Of a stretch of 64,000 nt of DNA, positions 10,842-22,800 are shown piece by piece. Position 1 is the stretch's first letter; each line of letters opens with the position of its first letter. Under the pieces are notes generated by a model. It made no database searches. It saw nothing but the letters and a program-made list of their open reading frames with translations, and was not told the DNA's origin. A program made the position numbers and the translations under genes. The DNA is from Xanthostigma xanthostigma (taxonomy: Eukaryota > Arthropoda > Insecta > Raphidioptera > Raphidiidae): NCBI GenBank assembly GCA_963575645.1, contig OY754466.1:19198001-19262000 (forward strand), in the 5' to 3' direction.

Positions 10842-12975
10842 CTGAAGTTCCGAAAGTGAATCAATTTTTATCGTGAATTATAAGGATATATGATAGACAA
10901 AATGAACTCGATAATTAATCTTTATATAGAGGCGGGGAGCAAACCAGTAACGATAAAATTTAAAAAAATGGGTAGTTCTGTAACTATTTTTTTATTTGTT
11001 CAATTTTAAATATAGACAATATAAACTATAACGTTTTTTTCTTGAAAAAACTTAATTGAACTTTTTAATTTTTTTAATTGTGGAAAACGAGTTTATACTT
11101 TATTAAAAAAAATATTTTATTAAATTTTATATAAATTATTTGTAGCTATAGGTATTTATGGAGAAAATACGTTTTTTTCTCATTTTTTAAACAGGAAAAA
11201 ATTTGAGAATTTTCACTTTTGATAACTTTGCTGAATAAAATAAAAAAATCTTACGATATCTTGTAGGGATAAAACTACTGTTGGAAAAAATGAAATACTC
11301 GTTATTTTGAATAATTAATTGCTTTTGCAACAATACACTTTTAATTCGAATAAAAAACAGAACGGTGTACCTGTAAATTGTTTCTAACTTGGAATATTTT
11401 TTATTTTTAGTTTTTGCAAAATATTATGCAGAATTAGCAAAATGAAAATGACAGTTACTTAATAATAAATCAAACAAATTAACAACTTAGATTAGCCAGT
11501 TGTGCCAAGCTTATTTGGATGAGGAATTCCGAATTACAAAATATACCATTTTTAAGCACTCTTCACTCAAATTATGATGCAATTAAATAAAAATACACGA
11601 AAATCTCAATAATCTCATCAAAAAAATATGAAAGTGTGGGTTCATTACTTAGAAAACTTAGAAATGAAAAGATAAAATAAGTAGTTCGGGTTGTAGATGT
11701 CGAACGGCGCTACTAGAATAATGTTGACATTTGTCTTGACTTGTAAATTGATATTAAAAATGTCCGAAAGGTGAGATTGAAAATAATAACATCGTAACAA
11801 TTTTAGATAAAACAAGTCTAAATTTTAGTTCAAAATCGAAACAAATATACATTATAATGAAAAATTACTGTTTTTCATATTCATGAAGTTGAATTTAATG
11901 GAATATCATTCATATGTGAAGATTAAAAAAAGTAAGTAAATATTGCAGTCTTTGTTTATAAAATCAGCTGTCATGCACTGTCGTAATCAAATCGTGAGGT
12001 CACATTTCAACGACAAAAGCTTTTATATTATTTTTTTATTGTTTATATAACAGTCATATTTTCTTCATTCATCGTTGTTTTGTTAAATGTACCATAATTC
12101 TCAAAATGAGTGTCATTTTTTATTTAGAATGGATTTTAGCTACTTAACAAAGGATGTTACGAAAAATCAGTTACTTTGTATTATCAGTTGTATTTATTTA
12201 ATATTATTGCAAATTTACAAATCATACACGAAATAAGATTCAAATAATTGCAATTTTTATGGTAGATGTTTTTATGGAATAACTTGAATAATTTTGTAAA
12301 AACAATAAATAATGCGTCATTCTTTATGATTTTTGTTTTTTCGATGATTTCACATGAAACTAAATATTTTCGCAACTAACTTTCTACTTCAGGAAATAGA
12401 TTTGTGAATCCAGGGTTCAGGAACCGGGTTTTTCCAGCATAGTAATTTTCTTTGTGATCTTACTAAATTTTCAGGTTAAAATAAATAATAGCGTGTTTAT
12501 CAGTTTATTTATTCCAAGTTAATTAAAAAACACATGAACCGACTTTGGTTGTATTTTTATAATTCATTGTAGATTTTGTTTTACATCGGGGAGTGAGTAA
12601 ATAACTACTGTTGCCAGTCGCGTGCGGAGTCGCGGGTAGTAGCTAGTTAAACGTAAAGGGCAAGTATAGCAAACGCGTATCGCGTAACGTTTTATTAATA
12701 AAAAAATGGCATAATACCCGTTTGTTATGCTTGCTTTTCACATTTAAAAACGCTGATACTTTCGTTAATGCTGAGTTTTAGACATAATATTTCCGACAGG
12801 AAACTGCCTAAAGAATGCAATCTTAAGCTATATATGTCACTCGCGTGATGGGACAGGCTATATATTATTACGCTATAACAAAAGGGGGATGAGGAGTGAG
12901 CAGAAATGTCGATTTTCACCCAAACGAGTAAATCAACCAACGCCAATTTGAGAGTTATAAGTTCGAGTCCTGGCA
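10842..12975. other. Intergenic stretch between the C2H2 gene and ATG9
   Basis: The stretch is AT-rich with long A/T runs. It should contain the 5' untranslated exon and promoter of the minus-strand C2H2 gene. No coding exon or bounded repeat was found. Around 12950-12970 a B-box-like GTTCGAGTCC hints at a tRNA-derived fragment. Confidence 0.35.
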
Positions 12976-12983
12976 GTGACTTG

Positions 12984-13149
12984 CAGTGGCGTAACAATAG
13001 GGTGGCAGGACGGGCAAAATACCACGGGCTCCCGGTCGGACGGGGATCCTGGTCCGAGAGGACTGTGAGCACAGGAGGATCCTAACATATATTATTACAA
13101 AATTCAGTAAAATTTGCCACGGGCCTCAAACGAGATATTTACGCTACTG
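12984..13149. mobile_element. Short hAT-type MITE (166 bp)
   Basis: The ends are CAGTGGCGTAAC and TTTACGCTACTG. The flanking octamers GTGACTTG (12976-12983) and GTGACATG (13150-13157) differ at one base. A related internal block (GAGGCCCGTGGCAAATTT) is at about 6115. Confidence 0.7.
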
Positions 13150-13237
13150 GTGACATGTAAACGTTTTCTTATATACAGCATACAACATAGTTGTCAGAAA
13201 ACTATAATTCGCTAATGAAAGTGAAATCATTGTGTAA

Positions 13238-13760
13238 AAAAATAAGTTCAAAAACTAAAACCCGACTACTGAAGAGTAAAAAACAAGAAAATATTCTCAT
13301 CTGAGGATAACCGTGTTCATATGCCACCTACCCTAACAAAACATTAAATTTTAACAGTAGTAAGCGATCATAAGCTCTAGGGCAAAGTGCATCACGCTGT
13401 ACATCTAGAGGGGCCTCATATTACGAGTATATATGAGATGGCATACGACCACTGCTATCCTCAGATGAGAATATTTTCTTGTTTCTTGCTTTTCAGTAGT
13501 CGGGTTTTATTTTTTGAACTTATTTTTTTTATTTAAATTATTTTTTTTGAACGTATTTTTTATTTGTTTTCAATTTGCTCCCTTCTGGAACCAAAATTCA
13601 AAAAAAAAATGTAGCCTATGTTACCCGGGCTATAATAACGAATCGATTGACATCTTATTTATCAAAATCGGATTATTAGTTTAGGCGCTACGGTGGACTG
13701 CTAAACTCATAACCCTTCCTTTTGACTTCTCCGCAGTCGGGTAAAAAGGGATTATAATAA
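13238..13760. repeat. 'acccgactac' foldback element
   Basis: AAATAAGTTCAAAAACTAAA and the following ~50 bp at 13240-13310 are inverted at 13455-13530. The right part (about 13560-13745) continues with 'tagcctatgttacccgggct' and ends in GTCGGGTAAAAA. A second copy lies at 21575-21775. It ends just upstream of the ATG9 start exon. Confidence 0.65.
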
Positions 13761-13845
13761 TTTTTTATTATAAACCAAAATGTATTGTTATCAACAAGCT
13801 ATTAGAATTTCTTATTTGTAAATTATTTTCTTACAGTAACAGAAA

Positions 13846-16800
13846 ATGGCTGCAACCGGAGGACCGCATCCATACGAGCGTCTGGAACACGCGTTGAATC
13901 TCCACGAGATAATAACAATCGATGAAAATGAAGAAACGCCTATAGATAGTCGGGTTATGTTTCACAATGTACCTGAATCCAGTACATGTAAGCTTTTGTC
14001 TTATTTCGTTGTTTTTATACTGATGTACATGTATTTTGTTGATCTTGATGGGTTAAAGAAATAAAAGTAGTCAGAACGGACAAAATGCATGTCCCTCAAA
14101 AAGCTGCAAAATGATAACTTGGCATTCACTTTATAGATATCAATTCATTTCATCTATCAGCTAATACCATCCCAACCCACAAGTGGGGAATGGTACTAGT
14201 TTAGGTCAAAAATCACTTTTCAAAATTTTACAATATTTTTTCGTTTTGAGGTCCCCGAATCCAAAAAAACATATTTTTGGAAAAACTGTGCTTCTGTTAC
14301 TCTGTTTGTCTGTGATCACGATACAGGTCAAACGGATGAGCGGATTGAAACAAAATTTTGGGAGGATGTTTGATATGCAAGTATGGAGAGCCCTATTGTT
14401 TTTGGGGAAAATCAGCGCATGCGCAGAAGATATATATGCTATAACGGTGTTTTTTATGTAATAATGTAAACTTTTCATAACGGCTTATTTTTCTATTTAT
14501 TTTTTCAAGAGAGTTTCATTAAAAATGTTTTTTGCTAAACTTTATAGTTTCGGAAATATTTAAAAAATAAAAAAAATCAGCTGTTCTTTTGTTTTGTAGA
14601 TCTGTCACAAATAAACTAGTCAAGATTGCTTTGATTAATTTTTAGATGACGTTGAACATATTATGTAGCTAACCGTGGCAACGAATAGCAAATATCAATA
14701 CTAGCCATTACCCGCGATATCTCACGCGATATCAGAAATTTTATTTTCTTTATTATAACATACTTTGTGTCTTCGTGATTATACTATATCAAATGTCAAT
14801 ATTTTTGAAGTTGGAATGGTCCCGTTACCCAATTGGCTGGAATTTTTTTTTTGTCAATAGTCAAGGTCATTGTCAACGCAGATTTTTTTGACCACGCTTT
14901 GTGCACATTTTTATTAGAGGCAGACGATTATAGCTCTGTTCCAACCTCTCTGCGAACGGTAATATTATCGTCACGTCTTGCGCAATAGCTAAAACGAAAT
15001 TGTGTCTGTTTTTGCGCAAGACTGTAATCATAATATTGTCGTTCGCAGAGAGGCTGGAAATCATTCGATAATGGCGATATTTCGATTATGACCATCAGTA
15101 GTACAAACTAATATACTTGATTGTGAACGGTCAGAAACCGCTTAAATGGATGAGTTTAAAGTGCCCGCTGCTGCACCATGCAACTACTACCCATAGATAT
15201 ATATATATGCTACTACCCCAGTCAAACAAAATGTTCCTGAATTTCAATCAATCGTTTGATTCTGATAATATTTAATTTAGTATCTACCTACATTATTCGA
15301 TTATGTAAATCATTCTTAATTTAATTTTTTTTTTGTTTTATTATTTTCAGCAAAATGGAATCATATAGAAGATCTAGATACATTTTTTAGTCGTATGTAT
15401 GACTATCATCAAAGACATGGAATATATTGCATTGTTCTGGCTGTCCTGTCTAAAATTATTGTTTTTGTTTTTTGTTGGTTTTACGTGATGTTTTTAGGCT
15501 ATGGTTTAAACTACGATGCTCTGTTCAAGTAAGTTATTGCTGGTTCCAAAAGGACTAGGATCGATAAGAGTACCGCATAATAGTGAGTTTAATAAGTTTT
15601 CTAAAAAAACTTTTGATAATTTGTTTATTGTGCCTTACACTTATTTTAACAATTCATAACATTTAAGATGACTCCAATAGTTCAACACAATTATTTTGGT
15701 AGTCAAACTTGGCCATTTTTTATATTTTTTTACCATTTTTTTTTTGTATTTTTCCATTATCTCATATTGAGCGATTGAAGGTACCACCCAGATTCTGAAA
15801 TCTGTTTTTTTCTTAGATACATAAGAATCTATACTAATATATAAAGCTGAAGAGTTTGTTTGTTTGTTTGAACGCGCTAATCTCAGGAACTACTGGTTCA
15901 AATGAAAAAATTTTTTTTGTTGGATAGCCCATTTATGAGGAAGGCTATAGGCTATATAAAATCAGGCTCTGACCATTAGGAGCGGAGCATTAATGAAAAA
16001 TGTTGCAAAATGTATCTCAAAAATAAGCTTCTATTCAGGTGAAATGCACTAACTAAATATACTCATATTAGCGTTGCCAGAATACAACGCCGGCTAGCTC
16101 AATCGGTAGAGCACACGACTGTCAATATCAGAGTCGTGGGTTCGAGCCCTACATTGGGCGAATATATTTTTATTTTTTTTTATTTTCTACATTGCTTTCT
16201 TCTAAGGCTTACATTTAAATTTTATTTAATTAATTAAAAAAAAAATATTAGTTAAAAAAAGTATAAATACTGCTTTTTATCGACAAAAACTTTTGAACGG
16301 TAACTCCGATCATCATGAAATTTGGACACAACGTTCATCTCGGTAAACTAAGATGAATGTGTGTACTCATGTTCCTCCCTTCCCCATTCGTTCTTTTACA
16401 CCCGGATGAAACCGAGCGGGACCGCTAGTCTATTATATACCAAAAAAAATGGTACCTACCTCGTTTCGCTCACATTTAGAAAAAAAAATTTTCAAATGCG
16501 AGCGAACCAGGTACTGATTTTTTTATATATAGTAAATTCTTATGGTTCTAAGAATAACATATTTCGAAATCTGGGTGGTACCTTCAATATATTGATAATA
16601 ATGGAGAAATACTAAAAAATTGCAAAAAATATAAAAAACGGCCAAGTTTGACCACCAAAATAAATGTGTTTCGCTATTGGAGTCATCCTAAATAAAAAAT
16701 TATAAAAAATTTTTGTTTATAAAATTTATTAAACTTACTCTTATGGGGGCCATTTTCATACTCTTATCTATTCTATTCATATTATATAAAAAAAACTGCT

Positions 16801-19800
16801 TGTATTTTTGCATTCTCTTACGCAATAACTAATTGCATTTATTTGCCGATAGACGGACAGAGCAATATCAGAATCACAAAGTGACACTTTATGAGGCGAT
16901 TAAGTCGTGGGATGAAATCGTAGCTAGTTTTGATTGTTTCGCATACACGCTCCTCACCGTTGCCTCAATGTTCCTCGTTATTTGCATAATCAAGGGCTTT
17001 TATACTATAACCGAATTTTACGAAATGAAACAGTTTTATAATGTTGCCCTCAAAATATCCGATGTAAGTATTTTTATAATATACGTTTAATGATACAGCA
17101 TCTACTTTTGTGTGTTAAAACAACTTCGATGTGTATATTATACTTGGATTCATGTATTTTCAACTGATTTTACTTATGTATTTTCAAATTTGTGACCCCT
17201 AATTCTCATGCAAAGTGCCTCCTCTCGCGTTGCTCAGCCAATTGAAATATACACTTAACCTCAAATTAATTAAGTTTTTTTTTTTTGTGATTGACAGCCA
17301 CAAAGATAAGTTGAAAATCATGAGTTTTACTGTATTTTCAACTGACTTTACTCATGTATTTTCAAGTTTTGTCACTATTTCTCACAGTACGCTGCTCACC
17401 CAATGGAAATATTTATTTGACAACCTTTAACCTCAAATTAATAAAGGTTTTTTTCTGATTGGTCTACGACTACCATTAAGTGAGGGTGAAGAAGAAGTTG
17501 AAAGTACATGAGTCGATTAGTCCCGACAGGTTAAAAATACATGAGTTCTACAGTTGTAATTAGCTGATCCTGTGTGAAATTCATTTTTATTGTTATATGT
17601 GTTTATCAATAGTTAAATCAGTTAGTTACTTATTGACGTAATTGAAGTGCAACTTCTTTAGGCGCGTTTTGTGAATTTCGCGAAGGGGCTACTCAGTGAG
17701 TTGGCGTTACAAACAAATGTGACGTTTTTGCGGCACGTACTGAGTTCGTTTATGAACTTAGTCTTTACGTTTATGCAGTATAGCTAATCATTACGTAATA
17801 TAACAAAAAATTATACACAGTCAAACCTGAGTAAGTGAGAACTGGGTAAGCGAGAAAACTCTCTAAGTGAGAGTAATTGCCATGTACCGTCTTTAGGCCT
17901 GGGCAAATGGCGGCCCGCGAAGCGTTTTAGAAAATTTTAGAAAATAGTAGCGGAAATAGAATGCGGGGACCTTTTTTTTTTGCAAAAATAGAATGTGAGG
18001 ATCTTTTTTTTTTTTTTGCTCTCCACATGCGGAAATAGAATGTGACGATCTTTTTTTCTGCAAATTTTTGGTCCGCAGTGAAATTTTCATCAGCTATGTG
18101 GCCCGCCGATCAAAAGATTTGCCCGCCCCTGCTCTAAAACCTCTATAACTGAGAAACAGAAACCTCTATTTAGAGAATGACGTTTTTAACTCATGTACCT
18201 CTATAACTAAGACTACTACTTGCCTGTACCTCTATAATCGATAGTCGAACGTATTAGTAGTTCCACGAAATTTAAGAATGTGTCATAATATAACTAACAT
18301 TGCTTTAGTGTCATTGTTTTTGTTTTTTTTTCTTTTTTTAGCATCTATGTCGAATAATACATAGATGTTTATCACTACATATTTGCTGTATTTTTATAGA
18401 CCTCTATAAGTGAGAAAGGCCACACCTGCACCTTTATAAGCTACAAACTCGGCTTAGTGAACGAAAAAGAGATCGCGGTAGGGATATCGGAAATGAAAAA
18501 AAATATCGATGTATCGATATTTATAAAAATATCAATATCGACGTCGATATATCGAGGAAAAAATATCTTTATATCGGGCAAATTTTCAAAAGATTTAGCG
18601 TTTTTAAAATAATAGTGTATTTAGCTTAATATTATCAATAGTAATTTTTATACAAAATGTACATTATTTTAATGTACAAAAATCTCAATAAAAATGAAGG
18701 TATTTTTACCAGTATTTCTTTTTATTAGGCAATATAATAATTACAAAAATATCAAAAACTAAAAAGCTATCTTCTAACTAATATTTTTAAACCTATTTAT
18801 TGTATTAGGCAAACCAGTATTTGGATTCTAGTGACTTTAGTTACATAAATAAAAAAATATATCGTTTTTTATACAATTTTCGATATTGGATATTTTGTAT
18901 CGATATATCGGATCAAAATGTATCGGCTAAAAATATCGATGTTTTGAATAAAAAATATCGATATATTGATACTTTTTTAACATCCCTAGATCGCGGTTCC
19001 TTGAACTCTTGCTTATCCAGGTTCGACTGTATATTGTCGACAGGGTTTGGCACTGCAACCCTAGTTTTTTCTTCTTCAAATTACATCGTAAACATGAATC
19101 TGCAACTTTTTTCAAATACAACCGGGGAGTTGCACATAGCCCATAACGGCTAATTGTTCTATCTTTTACACGTAAATAATGGCTGACCTGTCATATAGCA
19201 ACGGAATACGAAGTCCACATACTGTGAGAGTTGTTTTTTTTAATGAATTTTACACAAGTTAGTTGAATCAATACCAATATATGAAATCATAACTTAGTCT
19301 GTATTTCTTAAAGCGAATTTACAGTTTTCGTCATTTTTGCCTGTTTATTTATCTGTATCTATCTATACTTATAAAAAATTGTAAAGCTTCCCAACTCACT
19401 GATTAGAACTGAGGAACTCAGTTGATGTCGAAGTTTTGAAAGTGAAGGAGGAAAGAACACTCACTGAATATAATTATTTCATTTATGAAATTTTTAGGAC
19501 CAACTGGATAATGTGACGTGGCACGAAATTCAACGCAAAGTAATCGAAGTGCAGCTCGAACAGCAGATGTGCATTCACAAGAAAGAGTTGACGGAGCTCG
19601 ACATTTATCATCGCATACTCCGTCACAAAAATTATTTAGTAGCGATGATCAACAAAAACGTATTGCCATTAAATGTCAATTTACCATTTATTGGCGAACA
19701 CATGTTTCTCTCTCGAGCCATGCAATACAATATTGAATTCATTTTGTTCAGTGAGTACATTATAATATCTTTGGATAGGTTCACTGGCAAGTAGTGTCCG

Positions 19801-22800
19801 ACCGAAACTAGTTTTTACGGCCGAAACCGAATTTCGGCCTGAGTGTCAATTTCGGCCGAAACCGAAACTTCATGTTTTCATGGGAAGAATAAAGTAAAAA
19901 TTATCATAATCAGGCTTTATTATTTTTTTTAATTTTTAAATTTATCACCTATTAATCATTCAGCCTCTGACATTTTAACTAATCATTAACTTATCATATC
20001 ATATTATTACCCCCTTATTTCAAAAACACAAATAAATATACTTTTTTTTTTATATTATGAAATAAAATAAAGGCTATAAAACAAAATTACTTTTTAGTAA
20101 AAAGTATTTACCTAATAAATATGTTTAGGTATAGGTACACACAACAAAAACAAAGAAAACACTTTCATCTTAAGAACAAAATTATTTCTTCTAAACTTTG
20201 GTCATTTTGTATGATACTCTTGTTAACGAACTACAATAAAATTAAAATTAATAAGTACCTACCTACTAAATACAACAACTAAATAAATATTTTAATGCAA
20301 ATAATACTTAAATCGAAAGTATCAAAATTAAAAGAGTTTTTTCTCAATCTAAAAAAAAAAAAAAAATAACGCGGAGTCATTAAAGACACTTTGTCGCTCG
20401 CAGCTGCACCGCATTTCAACGCGAACCTCCCGAATGTAGTTTCGGTTTCGGCCGGATGGGCAGCTGAAACCGAAACTAAGCCGAAACCAGTTTTTGGCCG
20501 AAACTATGACGAAACCGAAATTTTGGTCGGACACTACTGGCAAGCTAAGGATTTAATCACAAGCTTGTATTCTGTTAGTGCAGTTCGATTCATCGATATT
20601 GTAGATTATAGACGCTCGATTTATTGTACTGAATAGAGTAGATATAAAAAAAATGTGTTACGAGATAGTTTCACGTTCAGATTAACTTGTACAGACGAAA
20701 TATCTGAACGTGAAACTATCTCGTAACGCATTTTTTCCACTTGTCCAAATGCAATCGTATGATTTGCAACTAGAAGTTTCACTTCTGTAATGCGTTCTCA
20801 TAACACATTTTTAATTTTTTTGAAGGTTTACTGCAAATAATAAATAAGAAAATACAAGCAGACAACAAAATTTTCGCAGGTTTACTGCAAATATCGTTTT
20901 TTTAGCTCGAAGTATAAAAAGCAAATTGTTGCGCGCACCTGACGGTAATCGAATCCGGGCCGGCCGCGTGTCATGCCAGAATTCTACCACTGAACTACCA
21001 ATGCTTACAAAGAATCATTGTTTATATAGGGTTACTAATAGTACAATTTCGTGACAAAATCCGTTACATAGGGAAATCAATTTCGTTACATAGGGAAACG
21101 AGTTTGCCCCCGTTTTTAAAGAAGTATTCACTTCAAAAAGCTCGATATGTAACAAATGTTTATTTTTCATAAAAGCTGGTCCATGGTCTCCATTTGAAAA
21201 TAATTGGCACCTGAAAGAAGAGTACAAAAAGGCGTCGAACCGAGACGAATTGGCCAGAAAATTGAGTCGGCGCATATTGTTAATCGGCATTCTCAATTTG
21301 TTCATGTTGCCCGTAATCTTCAGCTGGCAAATCTGTCATTTTATATTTAATCATGCAGATGTGAGTATGAAATCGCTACGATTCTAATTTAAGGAACATT
21401 TTAAATGAACTGAATTGAATTTATTCTTTGCAAAAGAAAACAGTCAATTTTCGTGAATTTAATTCATCAGAAACTCACTAGGGTCAGCACTGTCTACCTA
21501 ATATTAATCCCATCAAAAACATTTCATGTAAAAATGTAGCCAAGTTGGCGTTGATATCTTCCTAAAAACATAATTGAAAAAAATAAGTTCAGAAACTAAA
21601 ACCCAACTACTGAAAAATATGAAACATTTTCAGTTTGCTTCCCTCTGGGACCAAAATTCAAAAATAAATATAGCCTATGTTACCCGGGCCATAATAACGA
21701 ATCGATTGACACCTTATTTATCAAAATCGGTAGAACTCATAACCCTTCCTTTTGGCTTCGCCGTAGTTGGGTAAAAATGGGGAAATGCTCAATATAAAAA
21801 GAATTGAGATCTAAAAGGGTGCCAAGTTTTCACACATAAACATGAGTTCAGGTAAAAATCATAATAATATAAAACACGAAAACTTGCCGAGTGAAACTTG
21901 GCACCCTTTTAGATCTCAATTCTCTTTGTATTGAGTATGGCCCCATTTTTCACAGTTATGTTTTTAGAGAGATATCCACGCGAAACTTGGCTACATTTTT
22001 ACATGAAATGTTTTTGATGGGATTTCAATTATTTTTGTAGAATAATATTATACCAACATACAAGTTTTACTGTGTGGTGCGACATACGTCTTTTTATTCC
22101 CACAGAACTCTATACTACCCTCTTTGAGGGAATGTAGAGGGAAAAACAGATATGTAAACCCCAGCCTGCACTCCAAATTTTAGCTTTCTAAGACTATGGG
22201 AAGTACCCAAACATTTTGATGATCGATTGCTTGGAAAATATTTCAAATCTCAAAAATTCACTGTTTTCTGATTTTTTCCTTTGTATACACACAATTACCC
22301 GGCTGGACGACAAATTTCAACTTTCTAGGTCATCTATAAGTTGGTTAGATTTTTTATCTATGCCAGTCAGTCAGTCAGTGATAAAAATGCCGATTTTTAG
22401 ACGTTAATATCTCAATAACCATTTGAGCTGTATTTATGAAATGTGGTGTTCTAGTTAATCTAATAAGGAGTTTTATTAAATAAATCAAATTTTATGTGTT
22501 TATGTTAAATCTATTTTGAGTTATTAAGGGGTCAAAAGTGGCTCCAAATGGTTCATGTAATACAACAGACGGCGGCTATGTTGCCAGTTCCTTTTTCTTG
22601 ACTTGACACGCCGCCACGTGTCTAAATATATTTCTGGACACAACTGTGCTTCATTACCTAAAGTATCAGAGCACAGTTTTCTCCAGAACATTTAGCCAAG
22701 TGACAGTACTTGGGCGGAGGTATTCGCTATGTGCAGCTGCTTGGAACGAAGGCGTTGAACGACAATGCGCACGTAGTGGCGAAAGATAGCAAACCTTCTG

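Larger units (their letters stand above)
15583..16741. mobile_element. Composite element with long inverted arms in ATG9 intron 2
   Basis: About 200 bp at 15583-15800 are inverted at 16563-16741. Shared blocks are GGTACCACCCAGATT, TTGGCCATTTTTTATA and GATGACTCCAATAG. The Helitron-like element and a tRNA-Lys relic lie inside, so at least three insertion layers are stacked in this intron. Confidence 0.7.

Noticed and set aside
14183-14478. Overlapping open frames of about 90 codons on both strands
   Set aside because: They lie inside ATG9 intron 1, match no family, and have no splice or start context.
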